64,000 bases of DNA from Streptomyces sp. LUP47B (GTDB taxonomy: Bacteria > Actinomycetota > Actinomycetes > Streptomycetales > Streptomycetaceae). A program made the translations under genes and the position numbers. The notes under the pieces were generated by a model. The model was not told the DNA's origin and searched no databases. It saw only the letters and a list, made by a program, of their open reading frames with translations. The DNA lies in contig NZ_MJAH01000011.1 of the NCBI RefSeq assembly GCF_001746295.1, forward strand, positions 121,187-185,186. The letters are read 5' to 3'. The first letter of the stretch is position 1. The number at the start of each line of letters is the position of its first letter. Below, piece by piece: positions 8,490 through 17,036 of the stretch.

Positions 8490-8906
8490 ATGTACGAACC
8501 GATCCGTACCAAGTCGGTCCACAGCACGATGGCCGACGCCCCTTCCGACTTCCCCCACCGCTCCCGCGAGGAAGAGCTGGACATCCAGCTGGCGGGACAT
8601 CTCGCGGCGCTGCTCGCCGTCACGGACGAGCTGCGGGCGGTGGCGCCGTCCGCGGACCTGGACGCCGCGGCCGAGCGGCTCGCCGAGCAGGTGACCCGGC
8701 TGCGGGGCGGAGGTGTGCCTGCCCGCGCGTCGCTGACCGCGGCCACGTCGAGCCTGGACGCCCTGCACCGCCGCGCCCACGCCGTGGCGGGCCGTGCCCT
8801 GCTCGTGGCGGCGTCCCGGGCGGACACGGCGGCGGCGATTCTGTCGGCGGAGCGGATGGACTCCCACGCGGCGGCCCTGGAGCCCCGCGAACTCGCCGCC
8901 CACTGA
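8490..8906 (+). CDS. Small conserved helical protein of unknown function
   Basis: This 138-aa soluble protein starts at ATG 8490, preceded by CAGGAGGCCATCCC. The sequence is almost entirely alpha-helical and Ala/Leu/Glu/Arg-rich: EELDIQLAGHLAALLAVTDEL, then repeated amphipathic helices to the end (HAVAGRALLVAASRADTAAA). There are no cysteines, signal peptide or membrane segment. No family function is recognised. It lies 49 bp behind the aminotransferase gene and is probably cotranscribed. A strong hairpin follows it. Confidence 0.7.
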   Translation: MYEPIRTKSVHSTMADAPSDFPHRSREEELDIQLAGHLAALLAVTDELRAVAPSADLDAAAERLAEQVTRLRGGGVPARASLTAATSSLDALHRRAHAVAGRALLVAASRADTAAAILSAERMDSHAAALEPRELAAH

Positions 8907-8928
8907 GCCCTACGGCTCCCTGAACGGC

Positions 8929-8966
8929 CCCGGTCCGCGCGCTCCCGCAGCGACGTGCGGACCGGG
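8929..8966 (+). terminator. Hairpin terminator after the aminotransferase unit
   Basis: A 10-bp perfect stem CCCGGTCCGC / GCGGACCGGG with an 18-nt loop starts 22 bp after the stop at 8906. There is no U-tract, as is common in Streptomyces. Confidence 0.6.
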
Positions 8967-9042
8967 CGCCATAGCACTGCGTTCGCTTGAGCAGGGCGCC
9001 TGTTCGCCGTAAGTGTGCCCGTCGTGTCGCGGCTGCGGGTGT

Positions 9043-9490
9043 GTCGTGGCTTGGCGCGCCGTTCCCCGCGCCCCTGAGGGGCGCATTCACTGGCCGTGTC
9101 GAGTCGGGGCCCGGTGCTGCACCTTCCGCTCAGCCTGTTCGCCGTCGGGGTGCCTGTCGGCTCGCGGGTGCGGGTTTCGTCGTGGCTTGGCGCGCCGTTC
9201 CCCGCGCCCCTGAGGGGCGCATTCACTGGCCGTGTCGAGTCGGGGCCCGGTGCTGCACCTTCCGTCGACCCTCTTCGCCGTGGGAGGGGCCTGTCGGCTC
9301 GCGGGTGCAGGTTTCGTCGTGGCTTGGCGCGCCGTTCCCCGCGCCCCTGGAATGCGCACCCGTGTCGAGTCGGGACCGGTGCTGCACCTTCCGCTCAGCC
9401 TGTGCAGGTTGTTCCGCGCGGCCCTGGAATGCGCGCCCGTGTCGAGTCGGGACCGGTGGTACACCTTCCGTTCATCCTGTTCGCCGGGGA
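9043..9490. repeat. Block of about 136-bp direct repeats containing the dispersed GTTCCCCGCGCCCCT core
   Basis: The segment CGTGGCTTGGCGCGCCGTTC begins at 9045, 9181 and 9318 (periods 136 and 137), followed each time by CCCGCGCCCCTG. A truncated fourth copy starts near 9405. Within each unit the subsequence TGTCGAGTCGGG...CCGGTGCTGCACCTTCCG recurs. The core is related to the repeats at 56191 and 63953. No gene is supported between 8907 and 9519. Long open frames here are repeat artefacts. Confidence 0.9.
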
Positions 9491-9519
9491 ATGTTGGGTT
9501 CCGCGAGCAGGCTCCCCAT

Positions 9520-10584
9520 GTGAGACGAATCGCAGGGATCGTCCTCGCGGTCCTGCTGATCGGCGGCGTGGTGGCAGCCGTCGTGGCAGGCCGGGAAGCG
9601 GACGACAAGGGCACGGCAACGAAGACCGTGCAGGGAGTGATCGGATCGGAGAAGGCCGAGTTCTTCGCCGATCCCGACGTGGTGAAGGCCCTCGCCGCCA
9701 AGGGCTACACCGTGACGGCCGAGACCTCCGGGTCCTGGGCCATGGAGGGCCTCGACCTCGACGGGTACGACTTCGCCTTCCCGTCCAGCCAGGCCCCGGC
9801 CACCGAGCTCGCCGCGAAGTACAAGGTACGGGGGACCCTCCCCCGCCCCTTCTACTCGCCCCTGGTCGTCGTGGCGCACAAGAGCGCCGCCGAGGTCCTC
9901 GCGGGCAACGGCCTGGCCACGCTGGACGCGGAGCACCGCGGCACCCTCAAGATGGCCGCCTACCTCGACGCGGCCCGCAAGGACCGCACCTGGCAGCAAC
10001 TGAAGGGGGCGGACAAGTACGGGGAGCTCACCGGCACCCTCTACCTCTCCAGCACCGACCCGGAGACCTCCAACTCCGGCGCCCTCTACCTCGCCGCCGC
10101 CTCCTGTGTGGCCAACGGCGGCAAGGTCGTCGCGAGCGAGGCGGAGGTCAAGAAGACTGCTCCCCTGCTGCACAAGCTCGTCAGTGTGCAGGGCGCCCAG
10201 CAGTCCAGCACGGACGCGGCCTTCCGGGACTTCGTCAGCGGCGCCGGCAATCCGCTCGTGCTGGTCTACGAGTCCCAGGTCGCCTCGCTCCTGGCGGACG
10301 GGCAGCACCCCGACGACCTGGTCGTCCTCTACCCGGACACCACGGTCAACAGCGACCACACGGTCGTACCGCTGACCGAGAACGGCCAGGCCCTCGCCGG
10401 GCTCCTCGCCACCGACCGGCGGTTGCGGGAGCTGGAGGTCCGGCACGGGTTCCGGCCGCAGGGCGAGGCCACCGAGTTCGCCTCGGCCGCCACCTATCTC
10501 AAGCAGGAACTGACCGGCGTCCGCCAGGCGCCCGTGCCCACCTCCGCGGTGCTGCACGAGCTGGCGCGACGGGCGCGCGGATAA
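9520..10584 (+). CDS. Membrane-anchored substrate-binding-like protein, first gene of the TelA operon
   Basis: This 354-aa protein starts at GTG 9520; upstream in-frame sequence is repeat DNA. It has one N-terminal hydrophobic anchor (RIAGIVLAVLLIGGVVAAVV) and no lipobox cysteine. The rest resembles a type-2 periplasmic binding protein fold. Landmarks are IGSEKAEFFADPDVVKALAAKGY, YDFAFPSSQAPATELA, YSPLVVVAHKSAAEVL, LYLSSTDPETSNSGALYLAA and NPLVLVYESQVAS. The segment STDPETSNSG is the equivalent of the TDPARSNSG ligand-loop seen in the third gene of the operon, so both proteins probably bind a similar small oxyanion or solute on the outer face. It lies 15 bp before telA. Confidence 0.8.
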   Translation: MRRIAGIVLAVLLIGGVVAAVVAGREADDKGTATKTVQGVIGSEKAEFFADPDVVKALAAKGYTVTAETSGSWAMEGLDLDGYDFAFPSSQAPATELAAKYKVRGTLPRPFYSPLVVVAHKSAAEVLAGNGLATLDAEHRGTLKMAAYLDAARKDRTWQQLKGADKYGELTGTLYLSSTDPETSNSGALYLAAASCVANGGKVVASEAEVKKTAPLLHKLVSVQGAQQSSTDAAFRDFVSGAGNPLVLVYESQVASLLADGQHPDDLVVLYPDTTVNSDHTVVPLTENGQALAGLLATDRRLRELEVRHGFRPQGEATEFASAATYLKQELTGVRQAPVPTSAVLHELARRARG

Positions 10585-10599
10585 CGGGGGACACCAGCC

Positions 10600-11772
10600 A
10601 TGACATCCATCAACGACGACACCTTCGTCCTGACGCCTCCCGAGGCCGTCGCACCCGTGCCCCGCGAGAAGGCCGGCGGGCTCGTCCCCGTCGACGACTC
10701 CGTGCGCACGGACATGGCCAAGAAGGCCTCCGCGTACGTCGAGGGGCTCGCGACCCTCGACGCCCGCTCGCCCGAGTTCGCCGGCAAGGTCGGTGAGATC
10801 ACCGGGCTCGGTGCCGGCGAGATGCGCAGCGCCGCCGCGCAGTCCAACCGGATGCTGGAGCGGACCGTGCGCAGCCTGCCGGACAAGGGCGGGGACGCCC
10901 AGTCCCTGGTCGCGGGCTCGCTCGTCGAACTGCGGCGCGTGGTCGAGGACCTGGACCCCCGGGACCTGTCCGCCGCCAAGGGCCGCAGGTTCCTGTCCCG
11001 GCTCCCCGGCGGCAACAGGCTGCGCGATCACATGGCCAAGTACGCCTCCGCACAAGGGACCTTGAACAAGATCGTGGGCTCGCTGCGCGGCGGCCAGGAC
11101 GAACTGCGCCGGGACAACGCCGCGTTGCAGACCGAGCGGGTCCGCCTGTGGGAGACCATGGGCAAGCTCCAGGAGTACGTCGTGCTGACCGAGGCCCTGG
11201 ACACGGCCGTCGAGCGGCACATCACCGCCGTAGAAGATCCGGAGGCGGCCGACTCGCTCCGCGCCGACGTCCTCTTCCCCGTCCGGCAGAAGCACCAGGA
11301 CCTGCTGACCCAGCTCGCCGTCTGCGCGCAGGGCTACCTCGCCATGGACGTCGTTCGGCGCAACAACGAGGAGCTGATCAAGGGCGTCGACCGGGCGGCC
11401 ACGACCACCGTGTCGGCGCTGCGCATCTCCGTGATGCTGGCATCCGCGCTCGACAACCAGAAGAAGGTCGTCGAGCAGGTCAACGCCCTGCGCGGGACCA
11501 CCGAGGACCTGATCCGGGGCAACGCCGAGATGCTCGCGACCCAGAGCGGGGAGATCCAGCGCATCGCGGCCGACCCGGCGGTCGGCGCCGAGACACTGCG
11601 CTCCGCCTTCCAGCAGATCTACCGGACCCTCGACGCGATCGACACGTACAAGGTCCAGGCGACCGAGGTGATGGCGGCGACCGTGGAGTCACTGACCTCC
11701 GAACTCCAGCAGGCGAGCGGGTACCTGGAGCGCAGCCGGTCGCAGGGCGCGCTGGAGGGGGGCCTCGGATGA
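10600..11772 (+). CDS. telA: TelA / toxic-anion-resistance family protein
   Basis: This 390-aa cytoplasmic, highly helical protein of the TelA (toxic anion resistance, KlaA/TelA) family starts at ATG 10600. Typical family segments are visible: EITGLGAGEMRSAAAQSNRML, LVELRRVVEDLDP, LPGGNRLRDHMAKYASAQ, LNKIVGSLRGGQDELRRDNA, and the C-terminal DVVRRNNEELIKGVDRAATTTV and ALDNQKKVVEQVNALRGTTE. Family members are linked to tellurite and colicin resistance and to envelope stress, but the mechanism is unsettled. Its stop overlaps the next start as ATGA. The operon links it to two extracytoplasmic binding domains, a VWA domain and a membrane protein, arguing for a sensing or membrane-stress complex (inference). 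Confidence 0.93.
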   Translation: MTSINDDTFVLTPPEAVAPVPREKAGGLVPVDDSVRTDMAKKASAYVEGLATLDARSPEFAGKVGEITGLGAGEMRSAAAQSNRMLERTVRSLPDKGGDAQSLVAGSLVELRRVVEDLDPRDLSAAKGRRFLSRLPGGNRLRDHMAKYASAQGTLNKIVGSLRGGQDELRRDNAALQTERVRLWETMGKLQEYVVLTEALDTAVERHITAVEDPEAADSLRADVLFPVRQKHQDLLTQLAVCAQGYLAMDVVRRNNEELIKGVDRAATTTVSALRISVMLASALDNQKKVVEQVNALRGTTEDLIRGNAEMLATQSGEIQRIAADPAVGAETLRSAFQQIYRTLDAIDTYKVQATEVMAATVESLTSELQQASGYLERSRSQGALEGGLG

Positions 11773-13325
11773 GACGACACGCACTGGCCGTCTGCCTCGC
11801 GGCGCTCGGCCTGCTCACCGCCTGTACGGCACAGAAGGACGGGATCAGCGGCCTTTCGACGCCCGGCGTCCCCGGGCCCGCCGAGCCGGGCACCCTGCGC
11901 GTCCTGGCCTCCAGCGAGCTCAGCGACATGACGCCGGTGCTCGACCAGGTCGAGAAGGACACCGGCATCAAGGTCCGGCCGACGTACATCGGCACCCTGG
12001 ACGCCGTGGACATGCTGGCGAAGGGCACGACCGACGGACGGTACGACGCCCTGTGGCTGTCGTCGAACGACTATCTCCGGCTGCACCCCGACGCGGCCGC
12101 GAAGGTGGTCTCCGAGACGCCCGTCATGTCGAGCCCGGTCGCGATCGGCGTGAAGTCGGCGAAGGTGAAGGCGCTCGGCTGGAAGCCCGATGACGTCACC
12201 TGGTCCCAGGTCGAGCAGGCCGTCCAGGACGGAAAGCTGACGTACGGCATGACCGACCCGGCCCGCTCCAACTCCGGCTTCTCCACACTGGTTTCGGTGG
12301 CCTCCGCCCTCTCCGGCGCCCAGTCGGCGCTCACCGACGCGGACGTCACCAAGGCCACGCCCCGGCTGAAGGAGTTCTTCAAGGGCCAGAAGCTGACCTC
12401 GGGTTCCTCGGGCTGGCTGGCCGCGACGTACGACCGGCGCGGCGACGTCGACGCCCTGCTCAACTACGAGTCCGTCCTCAAGGGCATCCCGGGACTGACC
12501 GTGATCCGCCCCCGCGACGGCGTGATCACCGCCGACTACCCGCTCACCACGCTCAAGTCCACGAACACACGGACCCGCGAGGACGTCCGCCGGCTGACGG
12601 AGGACCTGCGCACCGAGAAGATCCAGCGGGAGATCACCGCGCGCACCCACCGCCGCCCGGTCGTCGCCTCGGTCCCTCCGGCTAGCGGTCTGGACACCAC
12701 CCGCCGACGCGAACTGCCCTTCCCGGGCACCCGTCCCGTCGCCGACGGCCTGCTCGACTCCTACGAGAACGAGCTGCGCCGCCCGTCGAGGACCGTGTAC
12801 GTCCTGGACACCTCGGGCTCGATGGAGGGCGACCGCCTGGACCGCCTCAAGACGGCCCTCACCGACCTCACCGGTGACTTCCGCGAACGCGAGGAGGTCA
12901 CGCTGATGCCGTTCGGCTCACAGGTGAAGAGCGTGCGGACCCATGTGGTCGAGCCCTCGGATCCGCAGACGGGCCTCGACGCGATCCGCGAGGACACCTC
13001 GGCGCTCTCCGCCGACGGGGACACCGCGATCTACACCTCGCTGGAGAAGGCGTACGGCCATCTCGGCGCCGGCCGCGACACGTTCACGTCGATCGTGCTG
13101 ATGACGGACGGCGAGAACACGGCAGGGGCGAAGGCGAGGGACTTCGACACCTTCTACGCCGGGCTCGGCCGGGAGGCTCGCGACATCCCCGTCTTCCCCA
13201 TCCTCTTCGGCGACTCCGACCGCTCCGAACTGGCCCATATCGCCGATCTGACCGGCGGCCGCCTCTTCGACGCCCAACAGGGCTCGCTGGACGGCGCCTT
13301 CGAGGAGATCCGTGGCTATCAGTAG
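11769..13325 (+). CDS. Lipoprotein with substrate-binding domain fused to a von Willebrand factor A domain
   Basis: This 518-aa protein starts at ATG 11769, overlapping telA by 4 bp. Its lipoprotein signal peptide has lipobox LLTAC, so it should be tethered outside the membrane. Residues about 40-300 form a solute-binding domain (TLRVLASSELSDMTPVLDQ, YDALWLSSNDYLRLHP, YGMTDPARSNSGFSTLVSV, LLNYESVLKGIPG). Residues about 335-518 form a VWA domain with a complete metal-ion-dependent adhesion site: DTSGS (about 346-350), the Thr in DGDTAIYTS, and the Asp in MTDGEN. The VWA part probably makes metal-dependent protein contacts, perhaps with its own binding domain or with the partner proteins. Fusion of these two domains next to TelA is the notable feature of this operon. 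Confidence 0.88.
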   Translation: MRRHALAVCLAALGLLTACTAQKDGISGLSTPGVPGPAEPGTLRVLASSELSDMTPVLDQVEKDTGIKVRPTYIGTLDAVDMLAKGTTDGRYDALWLSSNDYLRLHPDAAAKVVSETPVMSSPVAIGVKSAKVKALGWKPDDVTWSQVEQAVQDGKLTYGMTDPARSNSGFSTLVSVASALSGAQSALTDADVTKATPRLKEFFKGQKLTSGSSGWLAATYDRRGDVDALLNYESVLKGIPGLTVIRPRDGVITADYPLTTLKSTNTRTREDVRRLTEDLRTEKIQREITARTHRRPVVASVPPASGLDTTRRRELPFPGTRPVADGLLDSYENELRRPSRTVYVLDTSGSMEGDRLDRLKTALTDLTGDFREREEVTLMPFGSQVKSVRTHVVEPSDPQTGLDAIREDTSALSADGDTAIYTSLEKAYGHLGAGRDTFTSIVLMTDGENTAGAKARDFDTFYAGLGREARDIPVFPILFGDSDRSELAHIADLTGGRLFDAQQGSLDGAFEEIRGYQ

Positions 13326-13923
13326 GTATCTGGAGTCCCGCAAGAACATCGCGGGAAGCGCGTGCGGTCTGGTCGGTCTGGTGCTGACCTTCGCGGGGGT
13401 GGCCGGCCCGTACTGGCCGGTGGTCGTGGCGGGGCTGTACGGCGCGGGCGCGCTGATCGCCCCGCCGGAGCGCCCCGCACCGCCGGACCTCCCGGACCCG
13501 TCGGCCCAACTGGACGAGGTGCGGGGGGACTTCGAGAAGGTCCGCGCCTATCTGACGGACATCGACCTGTCCGTCACGGCGGCGGCCCGGCTGCGGGAAC
13601 TCACCGAGCTGCTGACCGCGCTGCTCGACGAGGGCTGGAGCAAGGAGCTGCTGGCCCATGACCCGGAGGGCGTGCACTCGCTGTCCCGGATCGTCCGGCG
13701 CGACCTGCCCGAGGCCGTCGACAGCTTCGTACGCACCCGGTGGTGGACGCGGATGACACCGGGCACGGAGTCCCCCGAACTCCACCTGGAACAGCAGCTG
13801 GGTCTCATGAAGCAGGAGGCGCAGCAGCTGGCGGCGGCACTCCGGGACACGGAGGCCCGCCGCCAGGAGACCCACACCCGGTATCTGGAGGACCGGGGCG
13901 GGCACAACGGGGTCAGTGCGTGA
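13312..13923 (+). CDS. XpaC-like / TelA-associated membrane protein
   Basis: This 203-aa protein starts at GTG 13312 and overlaps the upstream gene by 14 bp. Two closely spaced hydrophobic segments at about 12-50 (GSACGLVGLVLTFAGVAGPY, PVVVAGLYGAGALI) form a membrane hairpin. A soluble helical domain follows (DEVRGDFEKVRAYLTDID, LTELLTALLDEGW, LHLEQQLGLMKQEAQQLAAA) with coiled-coil character near the end. XpaC-type proteins are the usual partners of TelA, and the layout here suits that role. It is the last gene of the operon, and a strong hairpin follows 27 bp later. Confidence 0.7.
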   Translation: MAISRYLESRKNIAGSACGLVGLVLTFAGVAGPYWPVVVAGLYGAGALIAPPERPAPPDLPDPSAQLDEVRGDFEKVRAYLTDIDLSVTAAARLRELTELLTALLDEGWSKELLAHDPEGVHSLSRIVRRDLPEAVDSFVRTRWWTRMTPGTESPELHLEQQLGLMKQEAQQLAAALRDTEARRQETHTRYLEDRGGHNGVSA

Positions 13924-13950
13924 CCGAGGGTCTCGCACTGAGGGCAGCAC

Positions 13951-13974
13951 GCCCCGCACGCCGTTGTGCGGGGC
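13951..13974. terminator. Terminator hairpin between the TelA operon and pckG
   Basis: A 9-bp perfect stem GCCCCGCAC / GTGCGGGGC with a 6-nt loop lies between two convergent transcription units, so it may serve both. Confidence 0.75.
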
Positions 13975-14095
13975 CGGTTCGTGACTCAGGGCCTGTCCTT
14001 GCGGACCTGCCCTCGTGCCGCCTCCCGCGGCCGGCCCGTGACGATCACGGGTCAGGGCTCCCATCGGGGCCGGCCACGGGGGTTCTCGGGGGGAC

Positions 14096-15919
14096 TCAGC
14101 CCAGGCGCTGCACCAGCGCGTGGTACTCGTCCCACAGCTCCTTCGGCGTGTGGTCGCCGAAGGTGTTGAGGTGCTCGGGGATCAGGGATGCCTCCTCCCG
14201 CCACACCTCCTTGTCCACCGTGAGCAGGAACTCCAGGTCGGACTCGGCCAGGTCGAGGCCCTTGGTGTCCAGCGCGTCCCTGGTCGGCAGGACGCCGATC
14301 GGGGTCTCGACGCCGTCGGCCTTGCCCTCCAGCCGCTCCACGATCCACTTCAGGACGCGGCTGTTCTCGCCGAAGCCGGGCCAGACGAACTTGCCGTCGT
14401 CGTTCTTGCGGAACCAGTTGACGTAGTAGATCTTCGGCAGCTTCGACTGGTCCTTGTCCTTGGCCACGTCGACCCAGTGCCCCATGTAGTCGCCCATGTT
14501 GTAGCCGCAGAACGGCAGCATGGCGAAGGGGTCGCGGCGCAGCTCGCCGACCTTTCCCTCGGCGGCGGCGGTCTTCTCGGAGGCCACGTTGGCGCCGAGG
14601 AAGACGCCGTGGTTCCAGTCGAAGGACTCCGTCACCAGCGGGACCGCGCTCGCGCGCCGCCCGCCGAAGAGGATCGCCGAGATCGGCACGCCCTTGGGGT
14701 CCTCCCACTCGGGCGCGATGATCGGGCACTGGGCGGCGGGGGTGGTGAAGCGGGCGTTGGGGTGGGCGGCCGGGACCCCGGATTCCGGGGTCCAGTCGTT
14801 GCCCTTCCAGTCGGTGAGGTGCGCCGGGGTCTCCTCCGTCATGCCCTCCCACCAGATGTCGTTGTCGTCGGTGAGGGCGACGTTGGTGAAGACGGAGTTG
14901 CCCCACAGCGTCTTCATCGCGTTGGCGTTGGTGTGCTCACCGGTGCCGGGCGCGACGCCGAAGAAGCCGGCCTCGGGGTTGATCGCGTAGAGGCGGCCGT
15001 CCTCGCCGAAGCGCATCCAGGCGATGTCGTCGCCGATCGTCTCGACGGTCCAGCCGGAGATGGTGGGCTCCAGCATGGCGAGGTTGGTCTTGCCGCAGGC
15101 GCTCGGGAAGGCGGCGGCGACGTACTTGGACTCCCCCTGCGGCGGGGTGAGTTTGAGGATGAGCATGTGCTCGGCGAGCCAGCCCTCGTCACGCGCCATG
15201 ACGGAGGCGATGCGCAGGGCGTAGCACTTCTTGCCGAGCAGGGCGTTGCCGCCGTAGCCCGAACCGTAGGACCAGATCTCGCGGGACTCCGGGAAGTGCG
15301 AGATGTACTTGGTGGAGTTGCACGGCCACGGGACGTCCGTCTCGCCCTCGGCGAGGGGGGCGCCGAGGGTGTGCACGGCCTTCACGAAGAAGCCGTCGGA
15401 GCCGAGTTCGTCGAGGACCGGCTGTCCCATGCGGGTCATCGTGCGCATGGAGACCGCGACATAGGCGGAGTCGGTGATCTCGACGCCGATCGCGGAGAGG
15501 TCCGAGCCGAGGGGGCCCATGCAGAAGGGGACGACGTACATCGTCCGGCCCTTCATCGAACCGCGGAAGACGCCCTTCTCGCCGGCGAAGATGTCCCGCA
15601 TCTCCCCCGGTGCCTTCCAGTGGTTCGTCGGCCCCGCGTCCTCCTCCTTCTCCGAGCAGATGAAGGTGCGGTCCTCGACGCGCGCGACGTCGGTCGGGTC
15701 GGAGGCCGCGTAGTAGGAGTTGGGGCGCTTGATCGGGTCGAGCTTCTTGAAGGTGCCCTTCGCCACGAGCTCCTCGCACAGGCGCTCGTACTCCGCTTCG
15801 GATCCGTCACACCAGACCACGCTGTCCGGCTCGGTCAGTTCGGCGATCTCGTTCACCCACGAGATCAGTTCCTTGTGCTGGGTGGGGATGACGGGGGGAG
15901 CCGCGATGTCGCGCGCCAC
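14096..15919 (-). CDS. pckG: Phosphoenolpyruvate carboxykinase (GTP)
   Basis: This 607-aa GTP-dependent PEP carboxykinase interconverts oxaloacetate + GTP and PEP + CO2 in the cytoplasm, as an entry to gluconeogenesis. Diagnostic segments are the hyper-reactive-cysteine P-loop FPSACGKTNLAML, the metal and oxaloacetate region IGDDIAWMRF, INPEAGFFGVAPGT, FGGRRASAVPLV, and SYGSGYGGNALLGKKC. The start is GTG 15919, with TAGGAGCAATC in front and giving the usual family length. The frame is also open 32 codons further upstream to an ATG at 16015, encoding a basic peptide (VTTKRHKKHPGRSPHGASK), which is either part of the leader or an N-terminal extension. It is transcribed towards the TelA operon. 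Confidence 0.96.
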   Translation of the reverse strand: MARDIAAPPVIPTQHKELISWVNEIAELTEPDSVVWCDGSEAEYERLCEELVAKGTFKKLDPIKRPNSYYAASDPTDVARVEDRTFICSEKEEDAGPTNHWKAPGEMRDIFAGEKGVFRGSMKGRTMYVVPFCMGPLGSDLSAIGVEITDSAYVAVSMRTMTRMGQPVLDELGSDGFFVKAVHTLGAPLAEGETDVPWPCNSTKYISHFPESREIWSYGSGYGGNALLGKKCYALRIASVMARDEGWLAEHMLILKLTPPQGESKYVAAAFPSACGKTNLAMLEPTISGWTVETIGDDIAWMRFGEDGRLYAINPEAGFFGVAPGTGEHTNANAMKTLWGNSVFTNVALTDDNDIWWEGMTEETPAHLTDWKGNDWTPESGVPAAHPNARFTTPAAQCPIIAPEWEDPKGVPISAILFGGRRASAVPLVTESFDWNHGVFLGANVASEKTAAAEGKVGELRRDPFAMLPFCGYNMGDYMGHWVDVAKDKDQSKLPKIYYVNWFRKNDDGKFVWPGFGENSRVLKWIVERLEGKADGVETPIGVLPTRDALDTKGLDLAESDLEFLLTVDKEVWREEASLIPEHLNTFGDHTPKELWDEYHALVQRLG

Positions 15920-16248
15920 GATTGCTCCTAGATGAGGGATTTTTTGTTTGGAGGCCCCGTGGGGGCTGCGACCCGGATGCTTCTTGTGCCGTTTGGTGGT
16001 GACCTTGGCGCTCATCCGGTGTCGACCGCACTCATTTGATCATCCGACTGATGCGCCCATCTGTCCAGAGGGCATCACAGGTGAGCGGAGTGAGGATCGC
16101 CACGCTCCCTTTGTGCACAGCGCGTTTATTTGCGTGCACTTAGCGTTCAGCCAACCGTCTCTTTACTGGTCAACTCCCGTGAGAGGATGGCCACTCTTGA
16201 CCGTTCCGCGCGCTCTACTCATGCGTAACTTACGGTCCCGTAGGTACG
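15920..16248. other. Divergent promoter region of pckG and the hemolysin-III-like gene
   Basis: This 329-bp gap has an AT-rich core (about 16050-16160) and probably holds the pckG promoter on the minus strand. A candidate is TTGGCT, 17 bp, AAATAA near 16152-16124; this is weak. A GGCCCCGTGGGGGC dyad lies at about 15953-15966 in the pckG leader. TTGACC at 16198 may be the -35 element for the + strand gene. No separate gene is supported, apart from the possible 32-codon N-terminal extension of PckG. Confidence 0.45.
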
Positions 16249-16971
16249 ATGCCGGTCATGACGCCGCCCGCCCACGACGCCGACGCCCCGTCCCTGCCGC
16301 ACCAAATCAAGCAGCACGCCCAGCAGCTGGCCGAGCCCATCAAGCCGAAGCTGCGCGGTTGGCTGCATCTCGGCATGTTCCCGGCCGCACTGATCGCGGG
16401 GCTGGTACTGACCGCCCTCGCGGACTCCACCAGAGGCCGGATCGCCTGCGGGATCTTCGCCCTGACCGCCTGCCTGCTGTTCGGCGTCAGCGCCCTGTAC
16501 CACCGGGGCACCTGGACCCCCCGCATGGACGGCGTACTGCGGCGGCTGGATCACGCCAACATCTTCCTGATCATCGCGGGCACCTACACCCCGCTGACCA
16601 TGCTGCTCCTGCCGGGCAGCAAGGGCCGGTGGCTCCTGTGGGGCATCTGGGGCGCAGCGGTGGCCGGCATCCTGTTCCGGGTCTTCTGGGTCGGCGCCCC
16701 ACGCTGGCTCTACACCCCCTGCTACATCGCGATGGGCTGGGCCGCCGTCTTCTTCCTGCCCGACTTCATGCGCGCCGGCGGTGTCGCGGTCCTGGTCCTG
16801 GTCGTCATCGGCGGCCTGCTCTACAGCGCGGGCGGTGTGATCTACGGTCTCAAGCGGCCGAACCCGTCACCGCGCTGGTTCGGCTTCCACGAGGTGTTCC
16901 ACTCCCTCACGGTGGCCGCCTTCGCCGTCCACTACGTCGGCATCTCGCTGGTGGCGTACCAGCACACGTAG
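16249..16971 (+). CDS. Hemolysin III-like (TrhA/YqfA) seven-helix membrane protein
   Basis: This 240-aa protein of the hemolysin III/PAQR superfamily has a short soluble N-terminus followed by about seven hydrophobic helices. Family motifs are LFGVSALYHRGTW (the conserved S-x3-H, a metal-site residue pair), RRLDHANIFLIIAGTYTP (the HxxxxxxIAGTYTP signature), and a C-terminal FGFHEVFHSLTVAAFAVHY with the two final histidines. The structure suggests a zinc-dependent membrane hydrolase-like or channel protein; in bacteria the role is unclear (membrane-fluidity or lipid homeostasis proposed for relatives). Start ATG 16249 or ATG 16258 cannot be separated. It is followed by a textbook terminator. 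Confidence 0.9.
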   Translation: MPVMTPPAHDADAPSLPHQIKQHAQQLAEPIKPKLRGWLHLGMFPAALIAGLVLTALADSTRGRIACGIFALTACLLFGVSALYHRGTWTPRMDGVLRRLDHANIFLIIAGTYTPLTMLLLPGSKGRWLLWGIWGAAVAGILFRVFWVGAPRWLYTPCYIAMGWAAVFFLPDFMRAGGVAVLVLVVIGGLLYSAGGVIYGLKRPNPSPRWFGFHEVFHSLTVAAFAVHYVGISLVAYQHT

Positions 16972-16990
16972 ACCGTTCCACGCCTTTCGA

Positions 16991-17021
16991 GGGCCACGGC
17001 TTCCGAGCCGTGGCCCTTTTT
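16991..17021 (+). terminator. Rho-independent terminator
   Basis: A 10-bp perfect stem GGGCCACGGC / GCCGTGGCCC with loop TTCCGA and tail TTTTT lies 20 bp after the hemolysin-III-like gene. Confidence 0.95.
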
Positions 17022-17036
17022 GCATGGCCAAACCGA

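Noticed and set aside
9096..10796. Arg/Pro-rich frame across the 9-kb repeats and the first TelA-operon gene
   Set aside because: Repeat-derived and out of frame with the binding-protein gene, which has a membrane anchor and a fold-consistent sequence.
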